From: Aliiroseovarius sp. S1123
GTDB lineage: Bacteria > Pseudomonadota > Alphaproteobacteria > Rhodobacterales > Rhodobacteraceae
DNA length: 64,000 nucleotides
Assembly: GCF_023015885.1 (NCBI RefSeq)
Contig: NZ_JALKBE010000001.1
Location: 558,001 to 622,000, forward strand
Direction of reading: 5' to 3'
The position numbers and the translations under genes were made by a program. The first letter of the stretch is position 1; each line of letters starts with the position of its first letter. Below the pieces are notes generated by a model. The model was not told the DNA's origin. It saw nothing but the letters and a program-made list of their open reading frames with translations, and did no database searches. Positions 36,472 through 45,703 of the stretch are shown piece after piece.

Positions 36472-37554
36472 ATGCTTTATTGGTTGACCGAGTTTTCGGA
36501 TGGTGGCGATGTCTTCAACCTGTTTCGCTACATCACTTTCCGCTCGGGTGGGGCGTTCTTTACCGCGCTGATTTTCGGCTTCATGTTCGGCAAGCCCCTG
36601 ATCAATATCCTGCGCCGCAAGCAGGGTAAGGGTCAGCCAATCCGCGAAGACGGCCCGGAAAGCCACAAGGAAAAGCAGGGGACGCCGACCATGGGTGGGC
36701 TGTTGATCCTGTCGGCCTTGCTGGTGGCCACGCTGATGTGGGCGCGGCTTGATAATCCCTATGTCTGGATCACACTGTTCGTGACCTATGGCTTTGGTTT
36801 GATTGGCTTTGCCGATGACTATGCCAAGGTTTCAAAGAACAACACCGCCGGGGTGTCGGGTAAGGTAAGGCTGGCGATTGGGTTGGCCATTGCAGGGATT
36901 GCCGGGGTCTGGGCGTCGAGTGTGCATCCGGAGGGACTTCAGTATCAACTGGCGTTCCCGGTGTTCAAAGACACGCTATTGAACATGAGTTATCTGTTCA
37001 TTCCATTCGTGATGATCGTAATTGTCGGATCAGCCAATGCGGTGAACCTGACAGACGGTCTGGACGGGCTGGCCATCATGCCGGTGATGATCGCCGCCGG
37101 GTCGCTGGGCGTGATTGCCTATGCGGTGGGCCGCGTCGACTTTACCGAATATCTGGACGTGCATTATGTGCCGGGCACAGGCGAGCTGTTCGTCTTCACT
37201 TCGGCCTTGATCGGCGGCGGTTTGGGCTTTTTGTGGTACAACGCGCCGCCTGCCGCCGTGTTCATGGGAGATACCGGGTCACTGGCGCTTGGCGGGGCCT
37301 TGGGCGCCATCGCTGTCGCCACCAAGCACGAGATTGTGCTGGCCATCGTGGGCGGGCTGTTCGTGGTCGAAGCGCTCTCGGTCATTATCCAAGTGCTGTA
37401 CTATAAGAAGACCGGAAAGCGTGTCTTCCTGATGGCCCCGATCCATCACCACTTTGAACACAAAGGCTGGCAAGAGCCTCAGATCGTCATCCGCTTCTGG
37501 ATCATCTCGCTGATCCTTGCGCTGATTGGTCTGGCCACGCTGAAGGTACGCTAA
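36472..37554 (+). CDS. mraY: Phospho-MurNAc-pentapeptide transferase MraY
   Basis: A protein of 360 aa with ten membrane helices. Conserved stretches: [13 protein letters not shown], the acidic [21 protein letters not shown], and the His-rich [13 protein letters not shown] near the C-terminus. It makes lipid I from UDP-MurNAc-pentapeptide and undecaprenyl phosphate in the inner membrane. A terminator follows, so it ends the first dcw transcript. Confidence 0.96.
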   Translation: MLYWLTEFSDGGDVFNLFRYITFRSGGAFFTALIFGFMFGKPLINILRRKQGKGQPIREDGPESHKEKQGTPTMGGLLILSALLVATLMWARLDNPYVWITLFVTYGFGLIGFADDYAKVSKNNTAGVSGKVRLAIGLAIAGIAGVWASSVHPEGLQYQLAFPVFKDTLLNMSYLFIPFVMIVIVGSANAVNLTDGLDGLAIMPVMIAAGSLGVIAYAVGRVDFTEYLDVHYVPGTGELFVFTSALIGGGLGFLWYNAPPAAVFMGDTGSLALGGALGAIAVATKHEIVLAIVGGLFVVEALSVIIQVLYYKKTGKRVFLMAPIHHHFEHKGWQEPQIVIRFWIISLILALIGLATLKVR

Positions 37555-37577
37555 GCGTCACCAAAGGTTTTTCAGAC

Positions 37578-37609
37578 GCCCCGCCCATTCGGCGGGGCTT
37601 TTGTTTTTT
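37578..37609 (+). terminator. Intrinsic terminator between mraY and murD
   Basis: Perfect 8-bp stem GCCCCGCC/GGCGGGGC with loop CATTC, followed by TTTTGTTTTTT. It divides the dcw cluster into two transcripts. Confidence 0.9.
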
Positions 37610-37654
37610 CGTCAAACCCTTTAGCGATAAAACGGACGAATGCAGGAGGCACGC

Positions 37655-39061
37655 ATGATCCCGGTGAAAGGTTACGAAGGGCGCAAGGTTGCGGTTCTGG
37701 GGCTTGGGCGCTCGGGCCTTGCGACGGCTCATGCGCTGGAAGCTGGCGGAGCCGAGGCGCTGTGCTGGGATGACGGGCAGGAGGCCCGCGAGCGTGCGGA
37801 AGGGCAGGGCCTGATCCTGCATGACCTGAACAAGGGCAACGCGTGGGAGGACGTCGCGGCGCTGATCGTCAGCCCGGGCATTCCGCATCTTTATCCCGAG
37901 CCCAACAAGCTGATCGCCCGCGCGATGGAGGCAGGTGTGCCGGTGGACAACGATATTGGCCTCTTTTTCCGCAGCTTTGCCGATCAGGAATGGGACAATT
38001 TCGACACTCTACCGCGCATCGTAGCGGTGACGGGATCAAACGGAAAGTCGACCACCTCGGCGCTGATCCACCACGTGCTGGAACATGCGGGCAAGCCGAC
38101 ACAGTTGGCGGGCAATATCGGGCGTGGCGTGTTGGACATCGACCCCGCTCATGATGGCGAGGTCGTGGTGCTGGAGCTGTCGAGCTATCAGACAGATCTG
38201 GCGCGTTCCCTGACGCCGGACATTGCCGTATTCACCAACCTGTCGCCTGATCATCTGGATCGTCACGGCGGCATGGGCGGCTATTTCGCGGCCAAGCGTC
38301 GTTTGTTCGCCGAAGGTGGCCCAGACCGCGCTGTGATCGGCGTGGATGAGGCCGAGGGCATCTATCTGGCGGGCCAATTGTCCGAGGGCGCTGCGGATGA
38401 CCGCGTGATCCGGATCTCGGTCGATCGTAAACTGACCGGGCCGGGCTGGCAGGTCTTCGCCCGCAAGGGGTACCTGTCTGAGTATCGTAAGGGGCGTCAG
38501 ATCGCCTCGGTCGATTTACGGTCCGTGAAGGGGTTGCCCGGCAGTCACAATCACCAGAACGCCTGTGCCGCCTATGCGGTGTGCCGATCCATCGGGTTGG
38601 CTCCAAAGGTGATCGAAGCCGCGTTTCATGCCTTCAAGGGCCTCCCCCATCGCTCGCAGCTGGTCGGCGAGAAGGACGGTGTGGCTTTTGTCAATGACAG
38701 CAAAGCCACCAACGTGGACAGCGCCCGCGCCGCACTGGGAGCATTCGATAACATCCGCTGGATCGCGGGGGGGCTGGGCAAGGATGGTGGGATCGAAAGC
38801 CTGTCAGATGCGCTTGGACACGTGACCAAAGCCTATCTGATCGGCCATTCGGCGCGCGACTTTGCGCTACAGCTGGGCGACGTCCCCTATGAGATCTGCG
38901 AAACGATGGAAAACGCCGTCGCAGCCGCCGCCGAAGACGCCCGTTCCGGAGACACGGTGCTGCTGGCCCCTGCCGCGGCCAGCTTTGATCAGTACCCCGA
39001 TTTCGAAAAGCGGGGCGAGGATTTCACCCGTCTGGTTCAGGACCGTCTTCAGGATATGTGA
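37655..39061 (+). CDS. murD: UDP-MurNAc-L-alanine:D-glutamate ligase
   Basis: A protein of 468 aa from the ATG at 37655, which has a perfect AGGAGG 6 nt upstream; the in-frame ATG at 37640 lies before that site. N-terminal Rossmann-like [21 protein letters not shown] site [14 protein letters not shown] near residue 128, [19 protein letters not shown] and [17 protein letters not shown]. It adds D-Glu to UDP-MurNAc-L-Ala. In many alphaproteobacteria ftsW, murG and murC follow; here they do not. Confidence 0.95.
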   Translation: MIPVKGYEGRKVAVLGLGRSGLATAHALEAGGAEALCWDDGQEARERAEGQGLILHDLNKGNAWEDVAALIVSPGIPHLYPEPNKLIARAMEAGVPVDNDIGLFFRSFADQEWDNFDTLPRIVAVTGSNGKSTTSALIHHVLEHAGKPTQLAGNIGRGVLDIDPAHDGEVVVLELSSYQTDLARSLTPDIAVFTNLSPDHLDRHGGMGGYFAAKRRLFAEGGPDRAVIGVDEAEGIYLAGQLSEGAADDRVIRISVDRKLTGPGWQVFARKGYLSEYRKGRQIASVDLRSVKGLPGSHNHQNACAAYAVCRSIGLAPKVIEAAFHAFKGLPHRSQLVGEKDGVAFVNDSKATNVDSARAALGAFDNIRWIAGGLGKDGGIESLSDALGHVTKAYLIGHSARDFALQLGDVPYEICETMENAVAAAAEDARSGDTVLLAPAAASFDQYPDFEKRGEDFTRLVQDRLQDM

Positions 39062-39099
39062 GCGGTACCGGTATTCCGCGGTATGCGAAAACTCTCAAA

Positions 39100-39121
39100 A
39101 ACCCCTTGTTTTTAAGGGGTT
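39100..39121. terminator. Hairpin behind murD, possible terminator
   Basis: Perfect 8-bp stem AACCCCTT/AAGGGGTT with loop GTTTTT. A five-T run follows the stem only on the minus strand, so it should act best on leftward transcripts, for example read-through antisense to the DUF3422 gene. On the plus strand it would be weak. Confidence 0.5.
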
Positions 39122-39169
39122 GCAATGTGTCACGTCTCTGTTACGACTTTACGCCAAGGAGACACGCGC

Positions 39170-40456
39170 ATGATGAATTTGACCGACCATCCGGGCCGCT
39201 ATGACCTTGCGAACGAGCTGCACGCCCGCCCGTCCCCCGCACTTTGCGTGCCGGGGACAGCGGTCTATCTGGCCATCAAACGACCAGAGAATGCAGCCAG
39301 TCGGGATCGCGAAGCGGATCGCCAGCATCTGATCGCGCTGCTGGATCGATTTGGCGCGCCGCACCCCAGCCCCGGATCGAACCACTATTTCGGCGAAATC
39401 GGTCGCCACCATCTGAAATGGGAGCAGCATAACGAATTCGTCAGCTACACGGTGTTCTCTGACGGAATTTCGTCGCGTCCATTTGATCCGGCGGCCTTTG
39501 ATGTCTTCCCAGATGACTGGCTGGCCGATGCTCCGGGCGCCCGTATCACCTCGGCCCATATCCGGGTCCAGCAGATGCCTGAAACGGAAACCGAGATGGA
39601 CGAGCTGGTGCGCGAATGGTTCGTGTCGGAAAGCATTGCTTCGACCTGGGTGCTGGATCGTGCCGCGATGATCGCGGGGGATTTTCGTATTGATCCTGCG
39701 GGCCATATGCGCTTCGTGGCCTTTATCGCCGAAGGCACAGGCAAGCGGCGCATCGGGCGGATCGTCCAGCGCCTGTGCGAGATTGAGACCTATAAATCCA
39801 TGTCCATGCTGGGTTTCCCGGTGGCGCGTGACATCCATCGTCAGCTGCGCAATGTGGACGGAGAGTTGACTCATCTTGTCGGCACGATGAAGCGCGGGGA
39901 CGAGCCCGCCGAGGCCACGTTAAGCGAGCTTTTGTCCATCTCGGCCGAGCTGGAAGAGCTGATGGCATCGACGTCGTTCCGAATGGGGGCAACGCGCGCT
40001 TATGAAGCCATTTTGAACCAGCGCATCGGTGCGCTACGGGAAGAACGTTTTCGCGGTCGTCAGACGCTGAGCGAGTTCATGATGCGCCGCTATGATCCCG
40101 CGATGCGCACCACGAAAAGTGCAGCGACGCAGCTTGATACCATGGCGGCCCGCGCTGCCCGCGCGGGCGAGCTATTGCGCACGCGCGTAGATGTGGAACG
40201 TGCCGAGCAGAATCAGGCGCTGCTGGAAAGCATGGATGCCCGCGCCAAGATGCAGCTACGTCTGCAGGAAACGGTTGAAGGCCTGTCCGTCGTAGCGATC
40301 AGCTATTACGCCGTATCTCTGGCGGGTTACCTGTTTTATCCGTTGGCGGGCGCGCTGAATATGTCCAAGGGTATGCTGACGGCGCTGCTTACGCTGCCTG
40401 TGGTGCTTCTGGTGTGGCTGTCTGTACGTCGAATTCGGAAGTCGCTCGGCCATTGA
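39170..40456 (+). CDS. DUF3422 family membrane-anchored protein
   Basis: A protein of 428 aa from the ATG at 39170, 9 nt after AAGGAG. The family hallmark NELHARPSPAL lies near residue 17-27. The middle is a soluble mixed fold, followed by long helices (residues about 310-390, coiled-coil-like with ARAGELLRTRVDVERAEQNQ). The C-terminus has two hydrophobic segments (VVAISYYAVSLAGYLFYP; MLTALLTLPVVLLVWLSV). The function of DUF3422 is unknown. Its last 68 bp overlap the convergent YeeE-type gene. Confidence 0.82.
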   Translation: MMNLTDHPGRYDLANELHARPSPALCVPGTAVYLAIKRPENAASRDREADRQHLIALLDRFGAPHPSPGSNHYFGEIGRHHLKWEQHNEFVSYTVFSDGISSRPFDPAAFDVFPDDWLADAPGARITSAHIRVQQMPETETEMDELVREWFVSESIASTWVLDRAAMIAGDFRIDPAGHMRFVAFIAEGTGKRRIGRIVQRLCEIETYKSMSMLGFPVARDIHRQLRNVDGELTHLVGTMKRGDEPAEATLSELLSISAELEELMASTSFRMGATRAYEAILNQRIGALREERFRGRQTLSEFMMRRYDPAMRTTKSAATQLDTMAARAARAGELLRTRVDVERAEQNQALLESMDARAKMQLRLQETVEGLSVVAISYYAVSLAGYLFYPLAGALNMSKGMLTALLTLPVVLLVWLSVRRIRKSLGH

Positions 40457-41453
40457 TGCGCGCGTCTACGCGGGCAGCCAACCAAGCGCCCGCGATGATG
40501 GCCAGCAGGGCAATCACAGCTGACGTCGACAGCGTTGCGACGCCCGACAGGCCCGCACCCACGGTGCAGCCGCCAGCCAGCACACCGCCCATGCCCATCA
40601 ATACACCGCCGGATAGATAGCGGCCCATCTGGCCTGCGCCGTCAAAGCCCTGCCATGCGAAGCGCCCGGCGATCAGGGCGGACAGGGTAGCGCCTGCAAT
40701 GACGCCTCCGATCAGGCCGGTGCCGAAATTTCCGCCAACCGCGCTGGCTGCCGCGGTCCAAAAGAGCGTGTCGGCCAGAGGTGCGGTGAAAGACAGGCTT
40801 TCCACCGCGATGGGGTCGAACTCATCCATCAGGATCAATCCGGTTCCCAGCCAGCCCAGAGGCACCAATGCCCCCAGCAAAGCCGCTGGTACCAGAACGC
40901 GCAGCTTGGGACGAGCCTGTGCGACAAAGACAGCGGCCAGAGCGAGGGGCAGTAAGGCGCCCAGGGCTGGCAGGGAAGGGGCGGCGATTTCAACCGCCGC
41001 CAGGGAGTTTCGAAGCGGGGTGAAGACGCCTTTCATGGTGGCAAGGGCTGCCAGCGCGGCCACGCCAAGCACGACGATAGCGCGCAGGTTACCCGAGGAA
41101 CCCAAAACGACCAGTCGCGACAGGCAGCCGCGGGTCAGCACCATGCCGGCACCGAACATCAGGCCTCCAACGACAAGCGAGAGGATCGGTAGTGTCGGCG
41201 CGTGAAAACGGTGATCTGCGAAGCTAATCCAGCCCGCCCAGACCGCACCTTGCGTGCCGATCACAGCGACAGCCAAGGCGGTCAGCCAGACGGCTAGGGC
41301 CTGACGCCCTTCGATGCCTGCTCCAATCACGCCGCGACGCAGACAGAAGCGCGTGACCTCGGCCAGAATGCCGAAAGCCGCGCCAAGGCCCAGCCCGAAC
41401 AGGATCGAGGCTGTGCGTGGTGTCAGGGTCTCAAAGCCGAAGGTCTCAAACAT
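40389..41453 (-). CDS. YeeE/YedE (TsuA-type) sulfur compound transporter
   Basis: A protein of 354 aa from the ATG at 41453 (MFETFGFETL) with GGAGA upstream. About nine to ten membrane helices. The three conserved Cys sites of the thiosulfate transporter TsuA are visible: EVTRFCLRRG near residue 30, LTRGCLSRLVV and LAGGCTVGAGLSG. In TsuA these Cys carry thiosulfate across the membrane by transient contacts. The C-terminal 22 codons overlap the DUF3422 gene on the other strand. Confidence 0.86.
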   Translation of the reverse strand: MFETFGFETLTPRTASILFGLGLGAAFGILAEVTRFCLRRGVIGAGIEGRQALAVWLTALAVAVIGTQGAVWAGWISFADHRFHAPTLPILSLVVGGLMFGAGMVLTRGCLSRLVVLGSSGNLRAIVVLGVAALAALATMKGVFTPLRNSLAAVEIAAPSLPALGALLPLALAAVFVAQARPKLRVLVPAALLGALVPLGWLGTGLILMDEFDPIAVESLSFTAPLADTLFWTAAASAVGGNFGTGLIGGVIAGATLSALIAGRFAWQGFDGAGQMGRYLSGGVLMGMGGVLAGGCTVGAGLSGVATLSTSAVIALLAIIAGAWLAARVDARINGRATSEFDVQTATPEAPQAA

Positions 41454-41648
41454 CTTCACGTCTCCGCATTTGGGAATATGTTCCATCTGGCGCGGGAGAT
41501 TGCTTTGTGCAAGCGTTGTAATGGCCTGGTATTGGCGCAGTGGTGGAATGATTTTCTGGTTCAGGGGTGTCAGTGGGATGATAGACTTGTCGTGAGGTGT
41601 TCGACGGTAAGACGGACCAACAATGAAGTGCGGTTTCCAGATCTGTCC

Positions 41649-42548
41649 TTATTTGCGCCCGTTGAAGCTGCGCGGGTCCAACGCATCGCGCAGCCCGTCT
41701 CCAAGGTAATTGGCGCACAGAACGGTCAGCGTGATCATCAACCCCGGCCAAATCGCGCGGGCCGGTGTCAGCGTCAGATATTCCGTCCCATCAAACAGCA
41801 GCCGGCCCCATGTGGGGTGGTCCGGCGGGAAGCCCAGCCCCAGAAAGCTGAGCGCGCTTTCGGTGATGATGGCATTGGCCAAGCCAAGCGTGGCCGAGAC
41901 GATGATCACCCCCATCACATTAGGCAGGATGTGTCGCCGGATCAGGCCCCATGGGCGCAGTCCAAGGGCGGTCGCGGCTATGACGAACTCGCGTTTCTTC
42001 AGTGCCAGAACTTCGGCGCGGAGAATGCGGGCTGTTTGCATCCAACTGGTCAGGCCAATCATCGCAACGATCAGCAGGAAGATCCCGGCCTCGGCCCCAA
42101 AGAGCGCGCGGAGGCTATCGCGCCACAGCATGATCGTTACCAGAAGCAGGGGTAAAACGGGCAGGGCCAGAAACAGGTCGGTTAGGCGCATCAGGGGGGC
42201 ATCTAGCCAACGGACCATTCCTGCAAGAATGCCAACCGCTGCCCCGATCAGGACCGACAGGGCCATTGCCACCACGCCTACCAGAAGCGTCACACGCCCG
42301 CCTTGCAGGATGGCGGCGAACAGATCGCGGCCAAGGTGGTCGGTGCCAATTGGGTGCGACAGGCTGGGTCCAAGGTTGCGGGCCGTGAGGTTGATCTGAC
42401 CCGCTGCATGCGGCCATAGAAACGGGCCGATCAGGACAGCAAGCAGGACCAGCACCAGCAGACTGCCCCCGATCACGGCGCCTTTGTGCCGCTGAAATCG
42501 CCGCCAGAAGCCGGAGGACGGGGCGCTGAGGAAAGTCAGATCAGTCAT
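41649..42548 (-). CDS. dppC: Peptide/oligopeptide ABC transporter permease, DppC type
   Basis: A protein of 299 aa from the ATG at 42548 (MTDLTFLSAP), overlapping the dppB stop by 8 bp. N-terminal OppC helix (GAVIGGSLLVLVLLAVLIG), then the binding-protein-dependent permease domain with HPIGTDHLGRDLFAAILQGG and the EAA loop (EFVIAATALGLRPWGLIRRHILPN). It forms the inner-membrane channel with DppB. No ATP-binding subunit genes are found beside it. Confidence 0.92.
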   Translation of the reverse strand: MTDLTFLSAPSSGFWRRFQRHKGAVIGGSLLVLVLLAVLIGPFLWPHAAGQINLTARNLGPSLSHPIGTDHLGRDLFAAILQGGRVTLLVGVVAMALSVLIGAAVGILAGMVRWLDAPLMRLTDLFLALPVLPLLLVTIMLWRDSLRALFGAEAGIFLLIVAMIGLTSWMQTARILRAEVLALKKREFVIAATALGLRPWGLIRRHILPNVMGVIIVSATLGLANAIITESALSFLGLGFPPDHPTWGRLLFDGTEYLTLTPARAIWPGLMITLTVLCANYLGDGLRDALDPRSFNGRK

Positions 42549-43551
42549 AGCTGATCCTCGGGTCAAGCAGGCCATAGGCGACATCTGCCAGAAGGTTGAA
42601 CAGCACGATCAGCACGGCGAACAGGAAGGTCAGCGTCTGCACCACGGGCAAATCGCCGCTTTGGATCGACGAGATCAGAAGCTCTCCGATCCCGTTGATC
42701 TTGAAAATCTGCTCGGTGATGATTGCGCCTGCCAGCACTTGCGGGATGCCCAAGGCGATCACCGTTACAACCGGCAAAAGCGAATTGCGCGCCACATGGG
42801 TCATAACCACACGGGGTTCGGACGCGCCTTTCGCGCGGGCAGTGCGGACATAGTCATGGTGCAAATTTTCCAGCATCGACGCGCGCATGTAGCGGCTGAT
42901 TTGGGCCGCGTTGTACAGTGCTAGGATCGTGACAGGCATCACCATTTGGCGCAGTTGGGCAACAAAGCTCTCCCACCCGGTGACGGTCAGCGTCGTGTCA
43001 TAAATCGATGGGAACCAGTTCAGTTTCACCGCGAAAATCACGATCATCACGACGCCCAGAAAGAAGGACGGCACCGAATAGCCGATCATCGAGATGAAGC
43101 TGCCAAGATGGTCGAACCAGCCGTGCTGACGATAGGCAGAGTAAATGCCTACGGGCAGGGCGATGGCGATGCCCAGAATATAGGACAGTCCCACGATCCA
43201 AAGCGTCTGGGGCAGGCGGTCCGCGATCAGCTCGACCACTGGTGCGCGCGAGGCCCAGCTTAAGACGCGCAACCGGTCGGGGTCTCCGAAGCTTAGGCCC
43301 GTGAGGTCCGTTAGCCAGTTCAGCGGTTCATGGACGAAAAACTGTTTGCACCACAGAAGATAGCGGGTCAGCAGCGGGTCCCCGATCCCCAATGCCTCGC
43401 GCAGTTGGGCGCGGGTTTCGGCGGGGATCGACATGGGCAGATTGGCGGTGGGGTCATTCGGGGCCATATCCATCAAAAGGAAGATGGCGAAGCTGATGAA
43501 AATCAGCACCGGAACCGAGAAAGCAAGCCTGCGCAAACAATAGGTTAACAT
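42541..43551 (-). CDS. dppB: Peptide/oligopeptide ABC transporter permease, DppB type
   Basis: A protein of 336 aa with six membrane helices. It has the DppB N-terminus (CLRRLAFSVPVLIFISFAIF) and the EAA loop (YVRTARAKGASEPRVVMTHV, then ARNSLLPVVTVIALGI). It pairs with DppC. It lies 67 bp downstream of the solute-binding protein gene on the same strand. Confidence 0.93.
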   Translation of the reverse strand: MLTYCLRRLAFSVPVLIFISFAIFLLMDMAPNDPTANLPMSIPAETRAQLREALGIGDPLLTRYLLWCKQFFVHEPLNWLTDLTGLSFGDPDRLRVLSWASRAPVVELIADRLPQTLWIVGLSYILGIAIALPVGIYSAYRQHGWFDHLGSFISMIGYSVPSFFLGVVMIVIFAVKLNWFPSIYDTTLTVTGWESFVAQLRQMVMPVTILALYNAAQISRYMRASMLENLHHDYVRTARAKGASEPRVVMTHVARNSLLPVVTVIALGIPQVLAGAIITEQIFKINGIGELLISSIQSGDLPVVQTLTFLFAVLIVLFNLLADVAYGLLDPRISYD

Positions 43552-43618
43552 GGGCGGTAGACGGCCTTTTGGTTCCGTGACGCGGCCTGAAACCAGCCGC
43601 GCCCCCAGTCTAGCGGTC

Positions 43619-45328
43619 TTACTTGGCGCGGGTCCAGTCCGCGATGTTCCAAAGTTCGCTGTCCCAGACGTTCATGCGCACGCCCTCAAGCGAATTGGCA
43701 TGGGCCGAGACCTCGCCGCGGTGCACCAGCGGGATCAACGCTCCGGCCTGCATCAGCATGTCATTGAGCTGTTTCGAGATCGCGATCCGTTCGTCGATCT
43801 CTACCGTGTTGCCCAACTTGGCCAGCAGCGCGTCATAATCCGGATCGCAATAGCGCGGCACGTTCATGCCGGACCAGCCGTTTTCGGGCGTTGGGATCGC
43901 CGCGCAGGCCCAGTTGTTCAGATAAGGTTCGGGGTCGTTTCCGGGGAAGAAATTGGTGAACATTTCCAGATCGGCATAGAACTTTTGGTAGGTGTCCGGG
44001 CTGGATTGGTCGCCACCGAAAAAGACCGAAGGTGCGATGGCGCGCAGCTCGGTCGCGACACCGATCTCGGCCCACCAGGCTTTCAGCAGATCCTGTGTGG
44101 TCTGGCGTACCGGATTGACCGAGGTCTGGTAGAGCAGCGTCATCGACACGCCATCTTTATCGCGGATGCCGTTGCCATCGCTGTCGGTCCAACCGGCCTC
44201 GTCCAGCAGGGCGCGGGCGGCGTCCAGATCTTGTGTCAGGCAGGCGTCATTCGCGCCCGAGGCATAGATGGCTGGCGCGGCGAGCACGTCGCAGGTGGGG
44301 TGCCCGGCGTCTCCGTATGCGATGTCGATCAAGGTGCTGCGGTCGATCGCCAAGGATAGGGCCTCGGTGACGCGCGGATCGGCGAGGAAGGGGTGCGCAC
44401 CGCCGTCACGGGTCGAGCGTGCATCGCCAAGGTCAGCGGCTGAATTGGTCAAGTTGACCTGCAGGCGTTCCACAGCGGTCCCGAACGAGGACACGACCTG
44501 ACCTTTGCCTGCCGATTTCATCTGGGCCAGTACTTGCGGGTCCAGTTGCAGGTTCCACGCATAGTCAAATTCGCCGGTTTCCAACACAGCGCGCGCCGCG
44601 CCTGAGGCGTCTCCGCCGCCTTTCACTGTCACCTTAGCAAAGCCGGGCTTATCCGCGTCGCGGTAAAAGGGGTTGATGTCATAGGTGACCACATCGCCCG
44701 GCTTGAAATCCGTGATCTGATAGGGGCCAGTGCCAATCGGGGCAAGGTTCTGGGCCGAGCAGTTCAGCGCGTTCGCCCCCATGCAATCTGCGAACTGCGC
44801 GGCTTGCAGGACAGGGACCTCCAGCCCAACGAAGGGCGCATAGGGATAGGGTTTGGGCTTCGAGAAGCTGATTTTCACCGTCTGGGCGTCCAGTGCCACG
44901 ACCTGTTCTACATCGGTGAACTTGGCGGTCATCTGGCAGCCACTGTCGGCGTCCATGCAATAATTTGCCGTAAAGACCACGTCATTTGCGGTGAAGTCAG
45001 TGCCATCAGACCATTTGATCCCCGACTTTAGGGTCCAAGTAATCGACTGCAAATCCGGGGAAATGCCGCCATTATCCAAGGTTGGAATCGCCTGCGCCAA
45101 CCACGGAACCATCTTGCCTGTCTCGTCGTGGCGCGCCAAAGGCTCCAACACCAGAGAGGCAGGTTCGGAATCCTTTGGGCCAGAGGCGAGGTAGGGGTTC
45201 AGAAGTGTCGGGGCCTGCCAATAAAACAGATTCAGATCCCCCTGCGACCCACGCTCGGCATGGGCGGCGGTCGCAAGGGCGACAAAGCTAAGAGTAGTCA
45301 GGTTTATGTGTTTGAAAACAGAAGGCAT
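43619..45328 (-). CDS. dppA: Periplasmic peptide-binding protein of ABC transporter (family 5)
   Basis: A protein of 569 aa with a signal peptide (cut after AHA near residue 24). SBP family 5 features: WTLKSGIKWSDGTDFTANDV, GTGPYQITDFKPGDVVTYDI, DPRVTEALSLAIDRSTLIDI, and the C-terminal ALIPLVHRGEVSAHA. It binds an oligopeptide or similar ligand in the periplasm for DppBC. The M20 amidohydrolase gene diverging 375 bp away could process the imported substrate. Confidence 0.9.
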   Translation of the reverse strand: MPSVFKHINLTTLSFVALATAAHAERGSQGDLNLFYWQAPTLLNPYLASGPKDSEPASLVLEPLARHDETGKMVPWLAQAIPTLDNGGISPDLQSITWTLKSGIKWSDGTDFTANDVVFTANYCMDADSGCQMTAKFTDVEQVVALDAQTVKISFSKPKPYPYAPFVGLEVPVLQAAQFADCMGANALNCSAQNLAPIGTGPYQITDFKPGDVVTYDINPFYRDADKPGFAKVTVKGGGDASGAARAVLETGEFDYAWNLQLDPQVLAQMKSAGKGQVVSSFGTAVERLQVNLTNSAADLGDARSTRDGGAHPFLADPRVTEALSLAIDRSTLIDIAYGDAGHPTCDVLAAPAIYASGANDACLTQDLDAARALLDEAGWTDSDGNGIRDKDGVSMTLLYQTSVNPVRQTTQDLLKAWWAEIGVATELRAIAPSVFFGGDQSSPDTYQKFYADLEMFTNFFPGNDPEPYLNNWACAAIPTPENGWSGMNVPRYCDPDYDALLAKLGNTVEIDERIAISKQLNDMLMQAGALIPLVHRGEVSAHANSLEGVRMNVWDSELWNIADWTRAK

Positions 45329-45703
45329 TTCTCGGCCGCTTCCCTAGATAGATCCGCAAGCCACCCTTGCCGAAAACAGAGGGATGGCAGTGCAAGTTCG
45401 ATTGTTTGTGGCAGAAAACAAACTCAAACACCCGTGTCGCGCGCTGCCAAACTTATGGGGGATATGACACTGTATTACCGGACTGTTGCAAGGGGCTGCT
45501 GGCGGGACCGGTTGAATTCCCCATGTTGTTGCATTTCTAATTTTGGCAGAATTCAAAGGTGTGCAGGGCGATGTTCATGCCAGTCTCACGATGTCAATGG
45601 CGTGACATATCGCCGGTGGTGACTTGAGCCGCCGGGGCTTTCTGGGCATTGTCGACCCAAAGGCCAGCGTGCCGTGATACCCCACACAGAAAAGGATGAT
45701 CCC
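45329..45703. other. Divergent intergenic region, peptide transporter and amidohydrolase
   Basis: About 375 bp with promoters expected in both directions. I could not place them with confidence. There is no terminator, repeat or supported ORF; several short reading frames here lack ribosome binding sites. Confidence 0.45.
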
